Shown one piece after another: positions 1 through 5,419 of a stretch of 6,546 bases of DNA. The stretch spans positions 1-6,546 of the forward strand of contig DNKR01000017.1 of the NCBI GenBank assembly GCA_003497135.1, given 5' to 3'. Source of the DNA: Candidatus Uhrbacteria bacterium. Its GTDB lineage: Bacteria; Patescibacteriota; Patescibacteriia; UBA9934; UBA9568. Position numbers and translations under genes: made by a program. Positions within the stretch are counted from its first letter, which is position 1; every line of letters starts with the position of its first letter. The notes under the pieces were generated by a model. The model was not told the DNA's origin, did not search any database, and saw only the letters and a program-made list of their open reading frames with translations.

Positions 1-444
1 AGAATATCCTTGAACAACCAATGTCTTGACCAGGTTAGGGATGTCAACTGATCCTTTTGGGAATTTATCAAGGTTGCGGGCGATAATATCAAAACGTCCT
101 TTATCAACCAATGTCTTGAACAGAACAGGAATGTCAACTGAACCTTCTGGGAATTTATCAAGGTTGTCGGCGATAATATCAGAGCGTCCTTTATCAACCA
201 ATGTCTTGACCAAGCCAGGAATGTCAACTGAACCCTCTGGGAATTTATCAAGGATGTCGGCGATAGTATTAGAATATCCTTGATCAACCAATGTCTTGAC
301 CAAGCCGGGAATGTCAACCGAACCTTCTGGAAATTTATCAAGGTTGTCTGCAATAATATTAGAATATCCTTTATCAACCAATGCCTTGACCAGGTCGGGA
401 ATGTCAACCGAACTTTCTGGAAACTTATCAAGATTGTCGGCTAC
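1..444 (-). repeat. In-frame 90-bp tandem repeats (about five units)
   Basis: The plus-strand word CAACCAATG recurs at 15, 105, 195 and 285, and as CAACCAATGC at 375, a spacing of exactly 90 bp. GAATTTATCAAGG or a close variant recurs at the same period. Units are close to identical at the DNA level, with many differences silent or conservative. The array continues past the left edge, so the total copy number is unknown. The rightmost unit (about 355-444) is the most diverged, as expected for the edge of an expanding array. Confidence 0.95.
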
Positions 445-762
445 AATTTCGTAATCAAAATGTTCCATAAGCGCAGTTGCAAGACGGTCGTGTAAGCCGC
501 GACTGGCGTGCACTAATTCAGCAAAACGAGCGGCTACGGCAGCTGATGACATTTTTTTAAGCGCCTTTTCCCATGTTTCTGGCGAAATATTAACAACATC
601 TGTTGAAATTTTCACGCCATAATAATCTTTTTTGTTCCACGATTCAACAAAGGAATCTGAAACAAGCCCGTACCTGGGCGTGGGCCATCTAAGTTCATCA
701 AAACGCTCTTTTTCATGAGGAGCGGTTGATTCAGTATGTATTGAGGATTTTTCTGTAAACAT
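1..762 (-). CDS. Tandem 30-residue repeat protein, C-terminus cut off by window edge
   Basis: An open frame runs from ATG at 762-760 off the left edge, giving 254 codons without a stop. I do not recognise a named family. Residues 1-105 are a non-repetitive, charged region with no signal peptide or membrane segment, so a cytoplasmic protein is likely. From about residue 107 the protein is a tandem array with period exactly 30 residues. Each unit reads roughly IADNLDKFPEGSVDIPGL followed by VKTLVDKGYSN. Four units are complete and a fifth is cut by the edge. Each unit could form two amphipathic helices (around DIPGLVKTLVDKG and YSNIIADNLDKF), which suggests an alpha-solenoid binding scaffold. 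I recall similar LDKF-type repeats in Patescibacteria proteins, but this is memory, not a search. The reading frame holds through every repeat with mostly conservative changes, so it is a real gene. It is divergent from the NYN gene. The start is weakly supported: an AGAGAG lies ~10 nt upstream, but a -10-like box is almost as close. Confidence 0.8.
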   Translation of the reverse strand, partial: MFTEKSSIHTESTAPHEKERFDELRWPTPRYGLVSDSFVESWNKKDYYGVKISTDVVNISPETWEKALKKMSSAAVAARFAELVHASRGLHDRLATALMEHFDYEIVADNLDKFPESSVDIPDLVKALVDKGYSNIIADNLDKFPEGSVDIPGLVKTLVDQGYSNTIADILDKFPEGSVDIPGLVKTLVDKGRSDIIADNLDKFPEGSVDIPVLFKTLVDKGRFDIIARNLDKFPKGSVDIPNLVKTLVVQGYS

Positions 763-775
763 AGTCAATATACTC

Positions 776-781
776 TCTATA
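776..781 (-). promoter_or_regulatory. Possible -10 box for the repeat-protein gene
   Basis: On the minus strand TATAGA ends 13 nt before the ATG at 762, which would give a leader of only ~6 nt. No convincing -35 hexamer lies 16-18 bp upstream, so support rests on the -10 match and on the same arrangement seen at other genes in the window. Confidence 0.3.
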
Positions 782-852
782 AAATACCATAAAATATTAG
801 AAAATGCACAGGCAGCCATATCAATCGCGACCTATACGGCTCCATGTCGGAA

Positions 853-881
853 TTGACAAAATAATACAATTTTGCGAATAT
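853..881 (+). promoter_or_regulatory. Putative promoter of the NYN-domain gene
   Basis: A perfect -35 hexamer TTGACA (853-858) is followed after 17 bp by GAATAT (876-881), a three-of-six match to the -10 consensus. The predicted transcript would start near 888 with a leader of ~37 nt. An alternative -10 is TACAAT at 865-870, but it lacks a good -35. CATGTCGG occurs on both sides of this region (843-850 and 884-891), a possible direct-repeat operator. Confidence 0.45.
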
Positions 882-887
882 GCCATG

Positions 888-902
888 TCGGCAGTAAGCC
901 GA
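888..902 (+). promoter_or_regulatory. Small inverted repeat in the NYN gene leader
   Basis: TCGGC and GCCGA form a perfect 5-bp inverted repeat around AGTAA, ending 11 nt before the Shine-Dalgarno sequence and near the predicted transcription start. It could be an operator half-site pair or a small mRNA hairpin. At 5 bp it could also be chance. Confidence 0.3.
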
Positions 903-913
903 ACTCGTTCATT

Positions 914-920
914 GGAGGTG
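914..920 (+). promoter_or_regulatory. Strong Shine-Dalgarno for the NYN gene
   Basis: GGAGGTG lies 4 nt before the ATG at 925. It is close to the full anti-SD complement and fixes that start. It is the only strong ribosome binding site in the window. Confidence 0.85.
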
Positions 921-924
921 TGAA

Positions 925-2520
925 ATGGATAGCGCAAAAACAAGCACGGTTGCGGTGTTTGGAGACATGGACAACCTGATGAACTTCAGCTGCTTTGGCG
1001 GAGACGACAGGTTGAAAGCCGGGTATCTAAACACGGGCCGAAGAAACAGGCCGCCGTTTGGCAGAACACTGCGGATCCTGAAAAGCTTGAACGAAGCGAT
1101 TGAGAGCAGATACCAGAGACGCATCAAGCTGATGTTCGTGGATTCCGCTGACCTTTGCGAGGACGCCGGATACGGACAGGTTCGCGAAGAGATCGCGGCC
1201 ATGGGATTCAGCATCATTGACTGTCCAAAGCTCCGCGGAAGCAAGTTCTGTAGCAAGCCAAAAGACATTGTTGATGAAACAATTGCGGCATGGGCGCAGA
1301 TGCTTGTTTCGCAGATGAACATAACAGAGATTGTGTTCGTTACCGAAGACAGGCATTACATCCCGATCATCAACATGCTCAAAAATGCATACGGATGCAA
1401 AGTCAAGCTCGTCCTAATGCGCGCAATATGGCTTCCTAAAATCGCTGACGCTGTTGGCGAGGATAATGTTATTTTCATTGATCCGCCTGATGTGACAATG
1501 AATTTCTATTCTGACCTGCTGTTTTCAAGAACCATTCAAGAAACAATAAGGCGGGCGCAGATAATTGTTGAGCATCATGGCAGTGATAGAAAAGAACAGC
1601 TGTCGTTTCACCACAATGCAATCATGGCAGTACGCTCTATGATAATGGAAATGCGCTTGGCAGACGGAAGCGCGATGCAATTGAGCGCTATCGCGGCCAA
1701 ACTCGTCAAAGACAAAACAGTGTCGTGGGACGAGAAAACAGCGCGAATGTTCTTGGCAATGCTTGAGCCGATTGAGGTCTTGGTGGCAGTGCAAAACAGC
1801 GGACAACCAAGGCCTGACACAGGTGCGCGAGAGAACAAGTACCGCATCACAGACCGAGAGGGACCGTTTACAGGGTTCTGCATGCGCAAAAAGACAGACG
1901 CGTTTCTTCTTCAAGGCAACGGACAGGTGCGTGAAGCTTTGCTGATTACAGAGTCGAGCGCGGAAAACTCGGCAGAAGAACAGGGCTGTGCTGTGATTTC
2001 AACAGAATCTCCGCATGCTGAATCAGCGCCTGCCAAAACCGCATCGCCTTTTGCAACAGACGATGAGCCGCAGGAAAATTTGGCTCCCATGCCAGAACTT
2101 CCTGACAGCGTCCCCGCGCTTGAACATCTTGCGTGGTATGAGCGCGCGGTTCTTTCATGCGCAACAGACGAAAAACTGAACGCAGCCGTTTCAAAACAAG
2201 CGCTTGAAGCAGATGGCAAATGGCGCTTGCACGCGTACATCGTGCGCATGCTCTGGATACTGGCCCGCGACCTGAACGAAAACCAGCTTGGAAACGAGCT
2301 AGGTACAATCATCAACCGTCTGGACGAATGCGATGCGGTTCCCGGATGGGACGCTGGTCAGATGCAAAGCGTTATTGAGGCAATGCTCGGAAACAACGCA
2401 GTGTCGGCCATATCTGTTTCATCAAGAAGAGGTAGGACAACGCAGTACCGGCTTGTGCAAAAACACCCGCTTGTCGCGCGAGTTATGCGCGAGCTTGAAC
2501 AGGCCAGGACGCAAGAATAA
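925..2520 (+). CDS. NYN/LabA-like PIN-fold nuclease domain with two winged-helix-like modules
   Basis: This 531-residue protein begins with an NYN (DUF88/LabA-type, PIN-like) domain at about residues 8-190. Family members are usually metal-dependent ribonucleases. Visible landmarks are GDMDN (D14, D16, N17) after the first strand, VDSAD (D73), KPKDIVDE (K111, D114, D117) and VTEDRHYIP (T140, D142). The last aligns with the family's SGDxDF, with its second Asp replaced by His144. Residues ~226-312 form a helical, winged-helix-like module ending in KYRI. A low-complexity acidic linker (~340-395) follows. Residues ~433-515 hold a second module of the same layout: WD, then a helix ending in ML, a strand with V.A, and QYRL. 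The tail may therefore be two copies of an RNA- or DNA-binding wHTH, possibly OST-HTH/LOTUS-like. There is no signal or membrane segment. The gene is divergent from the repeat-protein gene and separated by 99 nt from the PEGA gene. The domain call is firm; the target and activity are unknown. Confidence 0.85.
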   Translation: MDSAKTSTVAVFGDMDNLMNFSCFGGDDRLKAGYLNTGRRNRPPFGRTLRILKSLNEAIESRYQRRIKLMFVDSADLCEDAGYGQVREEIAAMGFSIIDCPKLRGSKFCSKPKDIVDETIAAWAQMLVSQMNITEIVFVTEDRHYIPIINMLKNAYGCKVKLVLMRAIWLPKIADAVGEDNVIFIDPPDVTMNFYSDLLFSRTIQETIRRAQIIVEHHGSDRKEQLSFHHNAIMAVRSMIMEMRLADGSAMQLSAIAAKLVKDKTVSWDEKTARMFLAMLEPIEVLVAVQNSGQPRPDTGARENKYRITDREGPFTGFCMRKKTDAFLLQGNGQVREALLITESSAENSAEEQGCAVISTESPHAESAPAKTASPFATDDEPQENLAPMPELPDSVPALEHLAWYERAVLSCATDEKLNAAVSKQALEADGKWRLHAYIVRMLWILARDLNENQLGNELGTIINRLDECDAVPGWDAGQMQSVIEAMLGNNAVSAISVSSRRGRTTQYRLVQKHPLVARVMRELEQARTQE

Positions 2521-2535
2521 AACAGAGGAGATCAA

Positions 2536-2564
2536 AGCCCCGAGCGCACGCAACGCTTGGGGTT
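2536..2564 (+). other. GC-rich hairpin after the NYN gene, weak terminator candidate
   Basis: CCCCGAGCG and CGCTTGGGG pair through 9 bp with one G-U, extended by G-U and A-U outside, around a 7-nt loop. It starts 16 nt after the NYN stop codon. The nearest T-run (2580-2584) is 15 nt beyond the stem, too far for a canonical intrinsic terminator. It may instead stabilise the mRNA 3' end or act as a weak terminator. Confidence 0.4.
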
Positions 2565-2579
2565 CAACTATATCCGCAC

Positions 2580-2608
2580 TTTTTAATAATAGAACATTTT
2601 GATACAAT
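2580..2608 (+). promoter_or_regulatory. Extended -10 promoter for the PEGA gene
   Basis: TGATACAAT (2600-2608) matches the extended -10 pattern TGnTAnAAT. The -35 position (TTTTTA, 2580-2585, 17-bp spacer) is poor, as is common for extended -10 promoters. The predicted start near 2615 lies ~5 nt before the ATG at 2620, so the mRNA would be nearly leaderless. Confidence 0.5.
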
Positions 2609-2619
2609 TCAAATCGGAT

Positions 2620-3966
2620 ATGACGCGAAAAACCAGATTAATGCTTTACATAACATTTGTGTCGCTTTTCTTAATCACAGCGCCGCTGATTGTTTTGTAT
2701 ACTGCCGGCTACACATTTAATTTCTCATCAGGAAAATTCGTCCAGACCGGCTTATTTACAATCTCAACAGAGCCGCGCGGAGCTCTAATTTTTATAAACA
2801 GCAAACTTCAAAAACAGCGCACTAATGCTTTAATTAAAAATCTTGCGCCGGGCGAATATTCCGTCCGTTTGGAAAAAACAGGATATCACGCATGGGAAAA
2901 ACGGCTTCCAATACGAAGCAAAGAAACAACTCCTATAGAAAACATTTTGCTGTTTCTTGCAAGCGAACCAATAATAAAACTTGAAGCGAAGCTTTCATCA
3001 ATCGCAAAAGACGCCGGTTCAAGCACATTTGTCTTTTCAGCGGATAATGGCACAACAGAAGATATAATCGCCTATGCTAATAACACATTCATAACAATCG
3101 GGAGATACGCAAAAACTGACGGTGAAACAAAATTAATAGTGTCAAAAAACGGAACATGGGTGGCGATTAAATTGGCAGAAAACAATCAAGACAAGTGGAT
3201 TGCGGTAAAACAAGAAGAAAAAAATAAAACAATTGACATATCCGGCATTGTAGACGGCAAAATTTTTGAATTTTACTCTGATCCGGTTGAACCAGGAATA
3301 TTTTACGCGATAACAAAAGAAAATCTTTGGAAAATTGACGCTGAAAATAACAGCGCGGAAATTTTATTAAACGAACCGGTGGCGGGTTACAGTTCTCAAA
3401 CAGGCATAACAATAGCCCGCAATCAAAACGGACGATCAGAAATAATACGCGTAGAACAGCAAAACGAAACACCGCTTGCTATTTTGCCGGCATGGGCTAA
3501 TGAATTCGCTTCAGCAAGAGGGCAGTACCTTGTTGTGCGCGACAAAGAACAGTCGCATATAGCAGTAATTGATACGCTTTCGCAATCAGAACCGATTCTT
3601 TTGCAGACCAGCGCCTCAATATCAGAATGGGCCAGCGACCCGTCTGATACTCGTTTGCTCTACAGCGACGGGTTTGAAATACACATTTATGACCCGCGCA
3701 CGCATACTGACGAACTGGTTACGCGATCAAGCGAGCTGTTCCAAGACATTGTTTGGCATCCAAGCGGAACATTTGTAATCACAGCGCAAGGTGGAAACAT
3801 ACAAGCAATAGAGCTTGATAGCAGAGGAAAACGAAATGTTATTAATCTTGCAAAATTTGATTCAGCCAATGCGCTTTTGCTGCAAAACAGCGCAAAATTG
3901 TTGGAAATAATCGGAACAACAAATGAAAAAACGGGCGTGTATGAACTGGAGATTGTAGAGAAGTAG
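2620..3966 (+). CDS. Membrane-anchored PEGA-domain protein with beta-propeller-like C-terminal region
   Basis: The product is 448 residues. A short basic N-terminus (MTRKTR) precedes a hydrophobic helix at about 8-28, so a single anchor with the rest outside is likely. A PEGA domain spans about 43-110, with STEPRGALIFINSK at its start and GEYSVRLEKTGYHAWEKRL matching the family's GxYxVxVxKxGY signature. Residues ~115-445 are repeated beta-strand segments with Asp/Ser/Asn-rich turns, including YSDGFEIHIYDPR and IVWHPSGTFVITAQGG, resembling a TolB/WD-type propeller. I recall this whole architecture as common in Parcubacteria. Its function is unknown; PEGA domains are usually linked to surface or S-layer contexts. 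I chose ATG 2620 over an in-frame TTG at 2599, because that TTG sits inside the -10 box and no Shine-Dalgarno serves it. The gene stands alone, convergent with the nucleotidylyltransferase gene. Confidence 0.85.
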   Translation: MTRKTRLMLYITFVSLFLITAPLIVLYTAGYTFNFSSGKFVQTGLFTISTEPRGALIFINSKLQKQRTNALIKNLAPGEYSVRLEKTGYHAWEKRLPIRSKETTPIENILLFLASEPIIKLEAKLSSIAKDAGSSTFVFSADNGTTEDIIAYANNTFITIGRYAKTDGETKLIVSKNGTWVAIKLAENNQDKWIAVKQEEKNKTIDISGIVDGKIFEFYSDPVEPGIFYAITKENLWKIDAENNSAEILLNEPVAGYSSQTGITIARNQNGRSEIIRVEQQNETPLAILPAWANEFASARGQYLVVRDKEQSHIAVIDTLSQSEPILLQTSASISEWASDPSDTRLLYSDGFEIHIYDPRTHTDELVTRSSELFQDIVWHPSGTFVITAQGGNIQAIELDSRGKRNVINLAKFDSANALLLQNSAKLLEIIGTTNEKTGVYELEIVEK

Positions 3967-4009
3967 GTTTGAGGAGGAGAGGTGTGAGCCGAAGATGTGT
4001 GTGTAGGAT

Positions 4010-4025
4010 AGATTAGAAGTAATCT
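4010..4025 (+). repeat. Short perfect hairpin abutting the REP-like element
   Basis: AGATTA and TAATCT form a 6-bp perfect stem around GAAG. It ends exactly where the palindromic element begins (4026), so it may be part of that element or of its target site. No T-run follows. Confidence 0.4.
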
Positions 4026-4153
4026 GTCATTTCGAACCCCTCTTCAGTTATTAGGGGTGAGAAATCCCACTGTCGGGTTTTTATCATGTCAAACAAGAAG
4101 CCTGCAGATGAGATTTCTCACCCCAAGATACAGTGGTTGGGGTTCGAAATGAC
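4026..4153. repeat. REP-like palindromic element (two inverted copies of one unit, BIME-like)
   Basis: The outer arms are a perfect 15-bp inverted repeat: GTCATTTCGAACCCC (4026-4040) and its complement (4139-4153). Inner arms are a perfect 13-bp inverted repeat: GGGGTGAGAAATC (4054-4066) and its complement (4112-4124). Read from either end, each half is the 15-mer, 13 variable bases, then the 13-mer. It is therefore two head-to-head copies of one ~46-bp unit, each able to fold its own CCCC/GGGG hairpin (4036-4041 with 4053-4058, and 4120-4124 with 4139-4143). The element sits between two convergent genes, a typical REP/BIME site, and could help end transcription from both sides. TTTTT at 4078-4082 lies inside it. 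A transposase of the REP-associated type is present ~2.1 kb away. Confidence 0.85.
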
Positions 4154-4165
4154 GAAGGTAGTAGT

Positions 4166-4180
4166 GGTTTCGAGATGACG
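4166..4180. repeat. Third, degenerate half copy of the REP-like end
   Basis: The reverse complement, CGTCATCTCGAAACC, closely matches the outer arm CGTCATTTCGAACCC of the adjacent element. The 13-bp inner arm is missing. It lies 20 bp from the stop codon of the nucleotidylyltransferase gene and suggests repeated insertion or decay at this spot. Confidence 0.55.
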
Positions 4181-4200
4181 GAATACTCAATACTCTTTAC

Positions 4201-5283
4201 TTACAACTCAACCGAAGAATTATCCCCTATCACAATCGCGTGGCTTGATTTTGGAAGCGATGATTCAACAGAAGTCAAACAGGCGTTTCGGCCGATTACC
4301 GAGCCGGACAATCTTTTGCCACAGCGAATTGACGCGCCGTCAAGAACAATTGAATGCTCAACTTCTGTTTGATCAATCACCGCGCCATTGCCGATTGAAG
4401 TGTACGGGCCAATGTACGCGTTAGAAATTTTTACTCCGCTTCCGATAATTACAGGGCCTCTTATCAAAACATTGGGACCTATTACGCTTTCGGATCCGAT
4501 TTTTACATTTCCAAGAATTTCAACGCCGTCTTTCAGTTCACCGGCATTAATGAAATCATCCTGCGCCATTGAATTCATCGCAAGCACATTGCCGTCAAGC
4601 AATTGTTTTGGCCTGCCAGGATCCTTCCACCAGCCGTCAATCACCTGGTGCCCCACGCGCATTCCCTGCTTTAAATACCATGTGTGAATATCGGATATTT
4701 CATATTCGCCTCGAGCGGAAGGCGTTATTGACTCAAATGCTTTGAAAAAATTATTATCATAAATATATACGCCGGTCACGGCAAAATCGCTTGGAGGATT
4801 TTGCGGTTTTTCAATAACTTCTATAATTTCGCCTTTGTCATTGAATCTTGCCACCCCAAGTTCGTGTAAATTTTCTGCGCGCGAAAGAGTGAGCATGCAA
4901 TTCAAATTTTCATTATTGAATTTATCAACGGCCTGTTTAATGCCTTCGCGGAAAATATTATCTCCCAAATGATAGACAAACGAATCGTTTCCTAAAAATT
5001 CTCGCGCGTTATACACAACATGCGCAACGCCAAGCGCGCCTTCTGCCTGCTCCAAGTAAGTAATATGCGCGCCATAGCTTGACCCATCACCGACAATTTG
5101 TTCAATGTCCTTGTCTCCTAAGTTTATGTTGATTGCAATATCGGTAATTCCGGCTTTGATCAGATTTTCAACCGCATACAAAATCATTGGCTTGCCTGCA
5201 ATCGGCAAGACATGCTTATTCATTGACCATGTTATCGGACGGAACCTTGTTGCCCGCCCTCCGGCTGCGATTAAACCTTTCAT
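4201..5283 (-). CDS. Long-form RmlA-like sugar-1-phosphate nucleotidylyltransferase
   Basis: This 360-residue enzyme should couple a sugar-1-phosphate to an NTP in the cytoplasm, releasing pyrophosphate. The closest family is glucose-1-phosphate thymidylyltransferase of the long type, which feeds dTDP-sugar synthesis. The nucleotide-binding loop is AAGGRATRFRPIT (residues 6-18), with Ala11 in place of the usual Gly, followed by catalytic-site Lys23 in NKHVLPIAGKPM. Metal-binding Asp108 is in YHLGDNIF, EKP is at 158-160, TGVYIYD at 170-176, RGEYEISD at 191-198, and WWKDPGRP contains Asp221. Residues ~250-345 show hexapeptide-style repeats (VKIGSESVIGPNVLI, AYIGPYTSIGNG), a left-handed beta-helix that separates the long form from the ~290-residue short form. 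The exact sugar and NTP cannot be read from sequence. It lies downstream of the sugar-nucleotide reductase on the same strand, but has its own promoter-like sequence and no Shine-Dalgarno. Confidence 0.9.
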   Translation of the reverse strand: MKGLIAAGGRATRFRPITWSMNKHVLPIAGKPMILYAVENLIKAGITDIAININLGDKDIEQIVGDGSSYGAHITYLEQAEGALGVAHVVYNAREFLGNDSFVYHLGDNIFREGIKQAVDKFNNENLNCMLTLSRAENLHELGVARFNDKGEIIEVIEKPQNPPSDFAVTGVYIYDNNFFKAFESITPSARGEYEISDIHTWYLKQGMRVGHQVIDGWWKDPGRPKQLLDGNVLAMNSMAQDDFINAGELKDGVEILGNVKIGSESVIGPNVLIRGPVIIGSGVKISNAYIGPYTSIGNGAVIDQTEVEHSIVLDGASIRCGKRLSGSVIGRNACLTSVESSLPKSSHAIVIGDNSSVEL

Positions 5284-5293
5284 ATCAAATACA

Positions 5294-5323
5294 AGTTTAC
5301 CTATAAATAAGCGCTATCGTCAA
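5294..5323 (-). promoter_or_regulatory. Putative promoter of the nucleotidylyltransferase gene
   Basis: On the minus strand TTGACG (5318-5323) is followed after 18 bp by TAAACT (5294-5299), which ends 10 nt before the ATG at 5283. The predicted transcript would start about 3-4 nt before the ATG, so again the mRNA would be nearly leaderless. Confidence 0.4.
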
Positions 5324-5354
5324 ATACTTGGCTGAACACAGATTCTTATAATTG

Positions 5355-5408
5355 GTGGTCTCATGCCCTGCCTTGCCCTGTGTTTATCACTGGGTACCAT
5401 GAGACCAC
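5355..5408. repeat. 11-bp perfect inverted repeat with nested second stem
   Basis: GTGGTCTCATG (5355-5365) and CATGAGACCAC (5398-5408) pair perfectly. Inside, CCCTGTG (5375-5381) and CACTGGG (5388-5394) pair with one mismatch around a short TTTATCA region. The structure begins 12 nt after the stop of the sugar reductase gene. On the minus strand, the direction of that gene, no T-run follows, while on the plus strand TTTTATT follows directly. It does not match the REP-like unit at 4026. It could be another palindromic repeat, an mRNA 3'-end stabiliser, or a terminator for antisense transcripts. Confidence 0.7.
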
Positions 5409-5419
5409 TTTTATTAAAC

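Noticed and set aside
1..444. CRISPR-like array
   Set aside because: The whole 90-bp unit repeats with no unique spacers, and it is in frame within a coding region.
26..495. Two plus-strand open frames with repeated MSTEPSGNLSR-like and related peptides
   Set aside because: They are antisense readings of the 90-bp repeats. The minus frame runs uninterrupted through the repeats and beyond them for 254 codons, with conservative substitutions.
909..2315. Minus-strand open frames inside the NYN gene
   Set aside because: They overlap a plus-strand gene with recognisable domain motifs and a strong Shine-Dalgarno; the reverse frames are Ser/Cys/Arg-rich with no recognisable family.
2536..2584. Canonical intrinsic terminator after the NYN gene
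   Set aside because: The hairpin is good, but the T-run begins 15 nt after the stem instead of directly behind it.
2599..2619. TTG at 2599 as start of the PEGA gene
   Set aside because: It overlaps the extended -10 box, has no Shine-Dalgarno, and the extra seven residues add nothing typical before the basic MTRKTR plus membrane helix.
4133..4372. Plus-strand open frame across the REP element and the 3' end of the nucleotidylyltransferase gene
   Set aside because: It is antisense to the beta-helix of a well-supported enzyme and begins inside a palindromic repeat.
5355..5408. tRNA or other structured RNA gene
   Set aside because: There is an 11-bp outer stem but no T-loop motif, anticodon arm or CCA end.
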